Shown here piece after piece: positions 34,173-42,694 of a stretch of DNA of 64,000 nt. The translations under genes and the position numbers were made by a program. The DNA is taken from the NCBI GenBank assembly GCA_963708205.1, contig OY970196.1, forward strand, positions 682,001 to 746,000. The letters are read 5' to 3'. The notes under the pieces were generated by a model. It saw nothing but the letters and a program-made list of their open reading frames with translations. It had not been told where the DNA came from and did not search any database. The stretch's first letter is position 1; each line of letters begins with the position of its first letter. This stretch comes from CAVYTF01 sp963708205 (lineage in GTDB: Bacteria > Bacteroidota > Bacteroidia > Chitinophagales > Chitinophagaceae).

Positions 34173-34856
34173 ATGGCTACAAAAACATTGCAGAAAAAAG
34201 CTTCAGCCAAACCAAAAAGTAGTAACGGCAGTTTCTCATCTTACAACAAATACAAAGGCTTTGAAGGGCATCAATACACAGGCATGCAAGTTGGCAGAAG
34301 CCATCACTGGCACTACGATAAAGGCGACTGGAAAGAAACGAAGATAACACCTGATGTGTGGGAAATATCCTATGCCGTAACCAAGCGGCGTGCGGGACAT
34401 GCGCCTGAAGGTTCGGGCGTGCCAGTGGGCACAGAATATCATTGGTATGTTCTTGCGCATCAAAATGTAAAGAAGCTGGATGCGAATGATTATTCCACTT
34501 CTTTAACCGGCTTAAAATTCAAGCTGGCACATAAGCGTGCCGATAAAGAAAAATGGAATACTACTGAAAAAACGCAGCGCAAAAGACTGGTGGCTTTTCT
34601 GAAAGAATTTATCGCGCAATTAGAAAAAGACCCAGTACCCATTGAGTTTGAATATAATGGTGAAATATACAAAGGCGATGCTATTCCTGTATCACAAACC
34701 TGCCATGATGGTATTTGTGAAGAGCTGGATATAACGCTGAATGATGAACATTTAGGTATTATCAAAAACACCAAAAGCGGGTGGAAAATGGATAATGCAA
34801 AGGATGAAAAACTGATAGCCGCAATTGGTGAAGAGATCGCCCTTTGGTATGAATAA
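34173..34856 (+). CDS. Unrecognised conserved-looking soluble protein
   Basis: 227 residues from the ATG at 34173 (an ATG ten codons upstream is less likely). Not a family I recognise. The first ~30 residues are basic and rich in K, S and A (TLQKKASAKPKSSNGSFSSY). The middle is aromatic and histidine-rich (GRSHHWHYDKGDW; VPVGTEYHWYVLAHQ). A helical segment follows (EKTQRKRLVAFLKEFIAQLEKD), then a domain with two cysteines (SQTCHDGICEEL) and the ending IAAIGEEIALWYE. No signal peptide or membrane helix. Base composition looks somewhat richer in GC than the AT-rich neighbours. It sits between a minisatellite and rhlE, 7 bp before the convergent rhlE stop. Confidence 0.7.
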   Translation: MATKTLQKKASAKPKSSNGSFSSYNKYKGFEGHQYTGMQVGRSHHWHYDKGDWKETKITPDVWEISYAVTKRRAGHAPEGSGVPVGTEYHWYVLAHQNVKKLDANDYSTSLTGLKFKLAHKRADKEKWNTTEKTQRKRLVAFLKEFIAQLEKDPVPIEFEYNGEIYKGDAIPVSQTCHDGICEELDITLNDEHLGIIKNTKSGWKMDNAKDEKLIAAIGEEIALWYE

Positions 34857-34863
34857 TTACCGA

Positions 34864-36111
34864 TTATGCCCTTTGTGTAAATGCCCTGCTGCGCCGTTTG
34901 CCTCCACCAAAACCGCGAAAGTTGTTTGATGTTGCTGCCTGAGCTGCCTGAACAGGGTTGCTGTGCATTAAGCCATTATCAAACGCATGATCTTTTACTA
35001 CAGGAATTGTTTTCTTTATCAGCTTTTGAATATCATTCAAAAAAATCTTTTCACTCCAGTCACAAAAAGAAATAGCCGTACCACCAGCTCCTGCCCTGCC
35101 TGTTCTGCCAATGCGGTGCACATAAGTTTCGGGTACATTGGGCAATTCGTAATTGAGCACGTGCGTCAGCTCTTCAATGTCAATGCCTCTTGCTGCAATG
35201 TCTGTAGCAACGAGCACGCGTGTTTTGTGCGTCTTAAAATTGAGCAAGGCATTCTGTCTTGCATTCTGTGATTTATTGCCATGAATAGCTTCAGTTCTTA
35301 TGCCCGCCTGGTTCAGGCTTTTTGCCAGCTTGTCCGCAGAGTGTTTCATCTGGGTGAAGATCAAAACATTTTCCAGCTTCGTATCCTTCATCAATTGAAT
35401 GAGCAATGGCAGCTTGTTTTGCTTTTCTACAAAATAAACAGATTGCTGTATCAATTCGACAGTGGATGCAGGCGGCGTTACCTCTACTTTTACAGGATTG
35501 GTAAGCAACATATCAGCCAGCTTCTTTATTTCACCAGGCATGGTAGCAGAGAAGAACAGTGTTTGTTTTTTTACAGGTAACTTCGCGATGATGCGTTTTA
35601 CATCATGCACAAAACCCATATCCAGCATGCGGTCTGCTTCATCCAAAATAAAATATTGAATATCATTCAGAGTAAGTATGCGCTGCTGCATCAGGTCGAG
35701 CAAACGTCCGGGTGTAGCGACAATAATATCAATGCCACTGCGGATAGCAAGCACCTGGCTGTGCTGAGGCACGCCGCCAAATATTACTTTATGTTTGAAG
35801 GGAAGAAATCGTCCGTAAGCTGCAATGCTTTCGCCTATCTGTATAGCCAATTCACGCGTTGGTGTAAGGATTAGTGTTTGGATTCGACGCTGTCTTTGCG
35901 GTGACTGTTGCTGCTGCAAATGCATCAGTTGTAAAACGGGAATAGTAAATGCGGCTGTTTTGCCGGTGCCTGTTTGGGCACAGCCAAGCAGATCTCTTTT
36001 CTGCAGTATCACAGGAATTGCCTGTTGCTGCACGGGTGTAGGATTGGTATATCCTTCTTTGCTCAATGCCTGTAACACAGGCTCTATGAGCTGTAAATCT
36101 TTAAATAACAA
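34864..36111 (-). CDS. rhlE: DEAD-box RNA helicase, RhlE type
   Basis: 415 residues with all helicase motifs: Q motif (GYTNPTPVQQQAIP), I AQTGTGKT, Ia PTRELAIQ, Ib TPGRLLD, II DEAD, III SAT, IV VLIFTQMK, V ATDIAARGID and VI HRIGRTGRAG. A short basic C-terminal tail (GGKRRSRAF) follows, as in RhlE. It unwinds RNA duplexes in ribosome assembly and RNA decay and is often cold-induced. Codon use appears more GC-rich than in neighbouring genes. A perfect 19-bp palindrome lies ~37 bp upstream of the ATG. Confidence 0.93.
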   Translation of the reverse strand: MLFKDLQLIEPVLQALSKEGYTNPTPVQQQAIPVILQKRDLLGCAQTGTGKTAAFTIPVLQLMHLQQQQSPQRQRRIQTLILTPTRELAIQIGESIAAYGRFLPFKHKVIFGGVPQHSQVLAIRSGIDIIVATPGRLLDLMQQRILTLNDIQYFILDEADRMLDMGFVHDVKRIIAKLPVKKQTLFFSATMPGEIKKLADMLLTNPVKVEVTPPASTVELIQQSVYFVEKQNKLPLLIQLMKDTKLENVLIFTQMKHSADKLAKSLNQAGIRTEAIHGNKSQNARQNALLNFKTHKTRVLVATDIAARGIDIEELTHVLNYELPNVPETYVHRIGRTGRAGAGGTAISFCDWSEKIFLNDIQKLIKKTIPVVKDHAFDNGLMHSNPVQAAQAATSNNFRGFGGGKRRSRAFTQRA

Positions 36112-36147
36112 AATTGTATTTTTTAGTTTGATAAAATGTGATAAGGC

Positions 36148-36166
36148 TATTCAAAATATTTGAATA
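36148..36166. promoter_or_regulatory. Perfect 19-bp palindrome upstream of rhlE (possible operator)
   Basis: TATTCAAA-ATA-TTTGAATA: two perfect 8-bp arms around a 3-bp centre, 37 bp upstream of the rhlE start codon. The remaining ~325-bp gap up to the hexosaminidase gene shows no gene; a 66-codon frame within it has no recognisable content. Confidence 0.4.
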
Positions 36167-36436
36167 CATTATCTGCCTCAGGTTAAAACATCACAATATT
36201 TGGAAGAAATGGAACTACACAAACAGCGGAAGAATAACAATAAGAACTGCAAAGATAAGGCAATTGGGTGATATGATGAATTTTGGATTAGCTAAGCAAA
36301 TGCACGAAATATTTAATAGAAAGCATCGAGACTGGTAGCGTGTAGTCTAAGCAGGATATAGACAAACACCCAGCGCATTGTTGTTATAACTTAGAAAACA
36401 TTTATTTTTAAATTTTACACAACGCTTGACTCAACT

Positions 36437-38035
36437 ATGAAAAATATTTTTGTATTTATTTTATTGTTTTTATGGTTGCATGCTGCTTTTGCGCAGCAGA
36501 TAAATATTATTCCAAAACCAGCTTCGGTTGCAAATGGCAAAGGAAATTTTGAACTCTCATCTCACACAACAATTTCTTTTACGCAAAAAGAAATCTCGAA
36601 AAGCATCAATTTTTTCAATAACTATTTAAAAAAATATTATGGTTTTGAGGTAATTGCAAAGCAAGAGAATCTCTATCCCGAAGAGAAAATTTTATTGCAT
36701 TATAACAACGATAATTCTTTACCGAAAGGCGCATATGAACTTGTTGTAAATTCAGGTGGCATAAGCATTTCAGCTAAAGATGGTGAAGGTGTTTTTCATG
36801 GCATTCAATCTCTCATCCAGCTTTTACCTACTGATGTTTCCACTTCATTAAAAATTCCCGCAGTTACCATTATTGATTCACCCCGTTTTGCTTATCGTGG
36901 TTTGCATCTCGATTGCGGAAGACATTTTTTTTCTGTTGATTTCATTAAGCAATACATAGATTTTATTGCACTGCATAAAATGAATTATTTCCACTGGCAT
37001 TTAACGGAAGATCAGGGCTGGCGAATTGAAATAAAAAAATATCCTTTACTTACACAAATCGGAAGTTGCAGAAGCGGCACTGCGGTTGGCAAAGCGAATG
37101 AGAAAACCACTGCAACTGATGGTATAAAATATTGCGGCTACTACACACAGGATCAAATTCATGAAGTAGTAAAATACGCTGCAGACCGCTATATCACTAT
37201 ACTTCCGGAGATTGAAATGCCCGGGCATTCTTCCGCCGCCACCACAGCTTATCCGCAGTTAAGTTGCTTTGCGGATTCGCCAAAACATGTGATAACAACC
37301 TGGGGAGTTTTTCCTGATGTGCTTTGCCCGAGCGATTATACTATTCATTTTATGGAAAATGTTTTGGATGAAGTGATGCAGTTATTTCCATCAAAATATA
37401 TTCACATTGGCGGTGATGAATGCCCGAAAGATTATTGGAAAAAATCTGCATTCTGTCAAAAGTTAATGAAGGATAGTGGGATAAAAAATGAGGATGAATT
37501 GCAAAGTTATTTTATAAAAAAAATTGAAAGATATGTGAACAGCAAAGGTCGAGCACTCATAGGCTGGGATGAAATTTTGGAAGGTGGCATTGCGCCGAAT
37601 GCAACTATTATGAGTTGGCGCGGTGAAAAAGGCGGAATTGAAGCTGCGAAAGAAAAACATAATGTTATAATGACGCCAGGGGATTTTACTTATTTCGATC
37701 ATCCTCAAACCAAGCATGAAACTGATACTGTTGAACAGGGCGGTTATCTTCCATTGAAAGTTGTTTATAATTATGATCCGGTTTCAAACAAGTTTATAAA
37801 AGATGAAGCGAAGTATGTATTGGGTGCGCAGGCAAATGTTTGGACGGAATATATGCCAACAAAAGAAAAAGTAGAATACATGATCTTTCCGAGACTTAGC
37901 GCCCTTTGTGAAGTATTGTGGACACAGCCTTCTAACAAAAACTGGGATGATTTTTATCAACGATTGCAAACACAACTAAAACGTTATGATCTTTGGAAAG
38001 TTAAATACAACATGAATGGTCTGCTGGATAATTAA
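36437..38035 (+). CDS. Beta-N-acetylhexosaminidase, GH20
   Basis: 532 residues with a signal peptide (KNIFVFILLFLWLHAAFA-Q). An N-terminal GH20b domain (INIIPKPASV... SFTQKEISKSINFF) is followed by the GH20 barrel: RFAYRGLHLDCGRHFF, HKMNYFHWHLTEDQGWRIE, LPEIEMPGHSSAA and the catalytic D-E pair in IHIGGDECPKDYW (~residue 330). It removes terminal N-acetylglucosamine from chitin oligomers or glycans in the periplasm or at the surface. The next gene encodes a glucosamine-6-phosphate deaminase, so the pair makes a short aminosugar-use locus. Confidence 0.94.
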   Translation: MKNIFVFILLFLWLHAAFAQQINIIPKPASVANGKGNFELSSHTTISFTQKEISKSINFFNNYLKKYYGFEVIAKQENLYPEEKILLHYNNDNSLPKGAYELVVNSGGISISAKDGEGVFHGIQSLIQLLPTDVSTSLKIPAVTIIDSPRFAYRGLHLDCGRHFFSVDFIKQYIDFIALHKMNYFHWHLTEDQGWRIEIKKYPLLTQIGSCRSGTAVGKANEKTTATDGIKYCGYYTQDQIHEVVKYAADRYITILPEIEMPGHSSAATTAYPQLSCFADSPKHVITTWGVFPDVLCPSDYTIHFMENVLDEVMQLFPSKYIHIGGDECPKDYWKKSAFCQKLMKDSGIKNEDELQSYFIKKIERYVNSKGRALIGWDEILEGGIAPNATIMSWRGEKGGIEAAKEKHNVIMTPGDFTYFDHPQTKHETDTVEQGGYLPLKVVYNYDPVSNKFIKDEAKYVLGAQANVWTEYMPTKEKVEYMIFPRLSALCEVLWTQPSNKNWDDFYQRLQTQLKRYDLWKVKYNMNGLLDN

Positions 38036-38090
38036 ATGAATTTATTCAAACTCATTTTTAATTCTTAATTTTTAATTCTTAATTACTATT

Positions 38091-39989
38091 ATGGTTGATT
38101 CATTTGAAAAAATTGCTGTTGAAATTTTTCCAACACCGGAAGATGGTTCAAAACATGTAGCTGCTGAAATTGTAAAACTCATCAGACAAAAACAACAGGA
38201 AAAAAAGCCTTGTGTGCTTGGGCTGGCAACAGGTTCTACGCCGGTAAGTCTTTATGCAGAATTGGTGCGTTGGCATAAAGATGAAGGTTTGAGTTTTAAA
38301 AATGTTATCACATTTAATTTGGATGAATATTATCCCATCAGCCGCGAAACATTTCAGAGTTATTGGAGCTTCATGCATCGAAATTTGTTTGATCACATTG
38401 ATATTGAACCAAAGAATATTCACATTCCCGAAGGGAATATTTCAAAAGAAAATATCAAACACTATTGCGCAGATTATGAAAAACAAATTGATGAAGCAGG
38501 TGGCATTGATCTGCAGATCTTAGGCATCGGCATGAACGGTCATATAGGTTTTAACGAACCCGGCTCAGGCATTTTATCAAAAACACGTCTTATCGTTCTT
38601 GATAATATTACACGCATTGCCAACACAAAAGATTTTCAAAACATTTCAAAAGTGCCGCGGCTTGCATTAACAGTTGGCATCAGCACAATCATGAAGGCAA
38701 AAAAAATATTGCTGATGGCTTGGGGCAACAAAGCATCCATTGTTGCGCGCGCTGTTGAAGGCGATGTTTCTGAACAAGTGCCTGCAAGCATTTTGCAGCA
38801 GCACACCAATTGCACTTTCGTTCTTGATGAACAGGCAGCTTCAGAACTTACACGTTTCAAATCACCATGGCTCACGGGTGATGTTGAATGGAATGATAAA
38901 ATGATAAAGCGCGCTGTAGTAAATATGGCATTGAAAGTAAACAAGCCAGTTCTCAGCTTAACTGATAATGATTATAACGAAAATGGTTTGGGCGATCTGC
39001 TTGTTGAAAAAGGAGATGCGTATGAAATAAACCTGCAGGTTTTTTATATGCTTCGCGATACCATCACAGGCTGGCCCGGCGGCAAACCAAATGCCGTTAT
39101 TCCTGCACATCCGGAACGCAGCGAGCCTTATCCAAAAAAAGTTCTCATCTTTTCACCACATCCTGATGATGATATTATAAGTATGGGTGGAACATTTATG
39201 CGCCTGCACGACCAGGGTCATGATGTGCATGTTGCTTACCAAACCAGCGGAAATATTGCGGTTACGGATGAGTTCGTTACACGCTTTGTTGATTTTGCCG
39301 TTGGCTTTGAAGAGCTGATCGGCATAGATAATTCAAAGAGTAAACAACTGCTTGCCAATGCACAAAGTTTTTTATCAGCAAAACAAAAAGACCAACGTGA
39401 CACAGTTGAAATAAGAGCCATCAAAGGTTTAATAAGAAGATGCGAGGCAAAAGCCACGTGTAAATATGTAGGCATTCCTGAAGAAAATATTCATTTTCAA
39501 AATCTCCCTTTTTATGAAACGGGCATCATAGAAAAAAAACCAATGGGTGAAGATGATATAAAATTGACTGTGGATTTAATGAGAGAAATAAAACCACAGC
39601 AGGTATTTTGCGCAGGTGATCTTGCTGACCCTCACGGCACGCACAAAGTTTGTCTCGACATTGTTTTTGAAAGTTTAAAAAGATTGAAAGCTGCCAATGA
39701 AACATGGATAAAGGATTGCTGGGTTTGGCTGTATAAAGGCGCATGGCAGGAATGGAATATTGCTGATATTGAAATGGCAATACCAATGAGTCCTGACCAG
39801 GTGTTGAAAAAGCGATATGGTGTTTTTATACATCAAAGCCAGAAAGATATGGTTCCTTTCCAGGGCAGCGACAGCCGCGAGTTTTGGCAAAGAGTGGAAA
39901 CACGAAATGCACACACTGCCACAGACTATGCAGCATTGGGCCTTACGCGCTATGCAGCAATGGAAGCTTTTGTGCGATATGAATATTAA
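38091..39989 (+). CDS. nagB: Glucosamine-6-phosphate deaminase fused to a PIG-L-type deacetylase domain
   Basis: 632 residues, more than twice the length of enterobacterial NagB. Residues ~1-265 are NagB: LGLATGSTPVSLYAEL, FNLDEYYPI, LGIGMNGHIGFNEPG. A linker follows, then from ~350 to the end a PIG-L/LmbE zinc deacetylase: the metal motif HPDDD (~356, family usual AHPDDE) and a second ligand region DPHGTHKVC (~512). The fusion is known in Bacteroidota. The PIG-L part may remove the acetyl group from GlcNAc-6-phosphate or a related sugar, providing substrate for the NagB part (inference; no separate nagA is nearby). It is 55 bp downstream of the GH20 gene; the gap consists of TTAATTTTTAATTCTTAATT-type simple sequence. 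Confidence 0.92.
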   Translation: MVDSFEKIAVEIFPTPEDGSKHVAAEIVKLIRQKQQEKKPCVLGLATGSTPVSLYAELVRWHKDEGLSFKNVITFNLDEYYPISRETFQSYWSFMHRNLFDHIDIEPKNIHIPEGNISKENIKHYCADYEKQIDEAGGIDLQILGIGMNGHIGFNEPGSGILSKTRLIVLDNITRIANTKDFQNISKVPRLALTVGISTIMKAKKILLMAWGNKASIVARAVEGDVSEQVPASILQQHTNCTFVLDEQAASELTRFKSPWLTGDVEWNDKMIKRAVVNMALKVNKPVLSLTDNDYNENGLGDLLVEKGDAYEINLQVFYMLRDTITGWPGGKPNAVIPAHPERSEPYPKKVLIFSPHPDDDIISMGGTFMRLHDQGHDVHVAYQTSGNIAVTDEFVTRFVDFAVGFEELIGIDNSKSKQLLANAQSFLSAKQKDQRDTVEIRAIKGLIRRCEAKATCKYVGIPEENIHFQNLPFYETGIIEKKPMGEDDIKLTVDLMREIKPQQVFCAGDLADPHGTHKVCLDIVFESLKRLKAANETWIKDCWVWLYKGAWQEWNIADIEMAIPMSPDQVLKKRYGVFIHQSQKDMVPFQGSDSREFWQRVETRNAHTATDYAALGLTRYAAMEAFVRYEY

Positions 39990-40092
39990 GGATAATGCTC
40001 GGTGGCAACAATACTGCGGTGTTTAAGACTATGTCAAATGTAAGCAAACTTAGATTTGCATTATACATATGCACTATTTACACTAAAAAAAA

Positions 40093-42534
40093 TCAATTAT
40101 GCACCCTGTGCAATTCATCTTCTGCACCTGTGGTATGTTCTCTTTTATCTTTTAACGCAGTATTGCCAAAGGTGTGTGTCCACGTGAGTTTGAAAGCAAC
40201 CAATCCAAAATTAAGGTTACCGGTTATGACAGTATTTTGTATAGGAATTTCTTCTGTAAACTTATAATTGCTGCCTGAGTTAAATATATCTGTAGCTGCA
40301 AAGCGGAGATTATCTTTTTTGTTTTTAAATTTCTTTTGAATGCCTGCATCAGCTTCCCAAATCGGATCTGTTTTGTAGGAACCAAAAAAGCTCGACGACA
40401 TATAATAACCTGTAAACTCAAGCGAAAAGCTTTTGGGTAAATTGAAGTGCTGCGTAGTGTTTATGTCATAATCAAAAAGCTGCAGACTTACAGGCGAGCC
40501 ATTAAACACAGTATTCACCTGGCGCCAATCGCTGATAAAATTGTTTTGCATAGTCCACCATTTATTTATGGTCAATGGCAAAGAAATACTCGCTGTAACG
40601 TATTGCTCGTAAGTAAAATTTTCCGCAGAAAGATATACTGTGTTCGTAATAGAATCCACACGCTGCGTTTGAAAGCTTTCGATGGTATTATCTTCATGCG
40701 TATAGCTGAGAGAAAAAATATAATTCTTATATATATAACTTGCCTGTATTGAATTTGCAATGGCAGGCTGCAATGCAGGGTTGCCTGTAAAAAATGTTTT
40801 AGGATCAAAGAATATTGTGAATGGTGCAAGATCATTAAAGGTAGGTCTTGTTATACGCCTGCTGTATGAGAGATTGATGCTGTTGTTATCATTTATTTTT
40901 TTTGAGAAATAAAATGTTGGAAACAATTCTCCATACTTCCTGTTTACGATATTGGCTGTTTGCTCAGTACCTAAATTTGAATAAGTATATTCATACCGCA
41001 AACCTGCTTTGATCGTAATCGTTGGATTTAGATTCATTGTGAAAGAAGAATATGCTGCGCCTATATTTTCCTTCAATAAATAATTTGCTGAAAGGCTTGA
41101 ATCAATCACCCAAATATTATTATCTAAATTCTGCACATACACATTATTTGTAAAGCGGGAGAAAGAACCTTTAGCTCCTGCTTCCATCGTTATTTTTTTT
41201 CCCAAAGGCGTTGTAAAATCCAATGAAAAAACATTGAAAGTAATCGGTGTTGTTTTGCCGCTCTGCAGATCTTCATCATACAAAAACTCTGTTGATCCTT
41301 TATAATAATGATTAAAATAACTATTTGGATTATCGTCTTTATAATAAATATAATTGGCGTCGAAATATAACACCTGACCGTGTTTGAATGTATGCTGAAG
41401 GTTAAGATTAGTGGTAAAGTTTTGCCAGTGATTTATCTCATTATCAACAGTGGTTATGGTAGTATCCAGCACATCATTGGTTTTTATTGCGGATCCGTTA
41501 TTTGCTCTCATAGACCAATGGCTATCATAGCCTGCGGCAATGATTCCGAGAACTGTTGATGAATCTATTTGATAATCCATGCCAAGCCTGAGGTTATTTA
41601 CCTGCTGCACAGCATTGCGGTTAGTAAATGAATTGGTGATCAAAATATTCTGCCCGTTTGGTATCTGCGTATAAGTAAGTCCTGTTTGAATGCTATGATC
41701 ACGAGTAAAAGAATACGTGCCGTACAGATTTATTTTTCCTTTTCTGTAATTGAAATTAATACCTGCAGAAGGCAATTCTCTTTTTCCATAACCTGCCGTA
41801 AGAAAATAAGAACCATTAACACCATCATTCGGATTGTTGATCAGTACTATATTAATATAGCCCGCATTTCCTTCAGCATCATATTTTGCGGGCGGCGTAG
41901 TTATCAATTCTATCTTTTCGATATTGCCCGCACTCATGCCTGCAAGCATTTGCACCAAAGCATCCATCGGCATATAAGTGATGCGACCGTTTATCATTAC
42001 TACTACTCCATTCTTGCCATTTATAGCTATCGTATTATTTTGCCTGTTCACAATTACACCCGGCGATTTTTCCAAAACATCCAATGCTGTTCCACCTGCG
42101 TCTGTAATGCTGTTCTTTACATTGATGACCATTCTGTCAACCTTTTGTTCAAACATGGGTTTCTTTGTAGCAACCGTGACAGCACTCAATTGCAGGTCAC
42201 TGTCATCAAGATGCAGCACGCTTACATTTATGCGATCCGATATTGCATTTATACTGAATGTTTTGCTGTACACTTGCTTCATTCCTGTGAATGTTGCAGA
42301 GATAAAATATCTGCCCGGTTTTATATTTTCAAAAGCATACTTTCCAGCGGCATCAGACACCATTCCTTTTACCAGTAAAGAATCCGAAGACTTCATCAAT
42401 AAAACATTGGCAGATTGTTCAGGCTTATTCTTTGCATCTTCAATTGTACCGTAAACAACAGATTGTGCTTGTAAATAATTGCTTAAACAAAAAGATGAAA
42501 TTATAAGGGAAAGAATTGATAGAAATGTTTTCAT
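40093..42534 (-). CDS. TonB-dependent receptor-like outer-membrane protein (OMP_b-brl_3)
   Basis: 813 residues. Signal peptide (FLSILSLIISSFCLSNYLQA), then a carboxypeptidase-regulatory-like beta-sandwich (VYGTIEDAKNKPEQSANVLLM, ~25-105), a plug domain (~115-235: DVLEKSPGVIVNRQNNTIAI; GNIEKIELITTPPAKYDAEG) and a long barrel with NNSINLSYSRRITRPTFNDLAPF (~560), typical of the outer membrane beta-barrel family protein 3. It does not end in an aromatic residue (ERTTGAEDELHRVHN), which is unusual for a barrel and may mean a short extra tail. The ligand is unknown. It stands alone, with a terminator hairpin in its upstream gap. Confidence 0.88.
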   Translation of the reverse strand: MKTFLSILSLIISSFCLSNYLQAQSVVYGTIEDAKNKPEQSANVLLMKSSDSLLVKGMVSDAAGKYAFENIKPGRYFISATFTGMKQVYSKTFSINAISDRINVSVLHLDDSDLQLSAVTVATKKPMFEQKVDRMVINVKNSITDAGGTALDVLEKSPGVIVNRQNNTIAINGKNGVVVMINGRITYMPMDALVQMLAGMSAGNIEKIELITTPPAKYDAEGNAGYINIVLINNPNDGVNGSYFLTAGYGKRELPSAGINFNYRKGKINLYGTYSFTRDHSIQTGLTYTQIPNGQNILITNSFTNRNAVQQVNNLRLGMDYQIDSSTVLGIIAAGYDSHWSMRANNGSAIKTNDVLDTTITTVDNEINHWQNFTTNLNLQHTFKHGQVLYFDANYIYYKDDNPNSYFNHYYKGSTEFLYDEDLQSGKTTPITFNVFSLDFTTPLGKKITMEAGAKGSFSRFTNNVYVQNLDNNIWVIDSSLSANYLLKENIGAAYSSFTMNLNPTITIKAGLRYEYTYSNLGTEQTANIVNRKYGELFPTFYFSKKINDNNSINLSYSRRITRPTFNDLAPFTIFFDPKTFFTGNPALQPAIANSIQASYIYKNYIFSLSYTHEDNTIESFQTQRVDSITNTVYLSAENFTYEQYVTASISLPLTINKWWTMQNNFISDWRQVNTVFNGSPVSLQLFDYDINTTQHFNLPKSFSLEFTGYYMSSSFFGSYKTDPIWEADAGIQKKFKNKKDNLRFAATDIFNSGSNYKFTEEIPIQNTVITGNLNFGLVAFKLTWTHTFGNTALKDKREHTTGAEDELHRVHN

Positions 42535-42609
42535 CCCGAAGTAGTTTCAGTTGAGGAATTCTAAAGATAATAATCTTTTTTGCAAAAAAAATTTACTTTT
42601 ATATAAAGA

Positions 42610-42631
42610 AAAGGGATCTTCTGATCCCTTT
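42610..42631 (-). terminator. Hairpin terminator after the BNR/T9SS gene
   Basis: AAAGGGATC-TTCT-GATCCCTTT, a perfect 9-bp stem with a 4-base loop, lies 64 bp downstream of the stop of the minus-strand gene at 42695-44149. On the minus strand it is followed by TCTTTATATAAAA, a weak U-run. Confidence 0.55.
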
Positions 42632-42694
42632 AAATTTTAAAGTCAAATATTAATCAATTGTTACAGTTACATTTAAATGTATTTTCTATGACTT

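Noticed and set aside
36138..36338. 66-codon frame between rhlE and the hexosaminidase gene
   Set aside because: No motif or start signal, and it covers the rhlE upstream palindrome region; probably chance.
41686..42378. Plus-strand 230-codon frame opposite the TonB-dependent receptor
   Set aside because: The receptor on the minus strand has full domain matches; the opposite frame has no motif and reflects codon bias.
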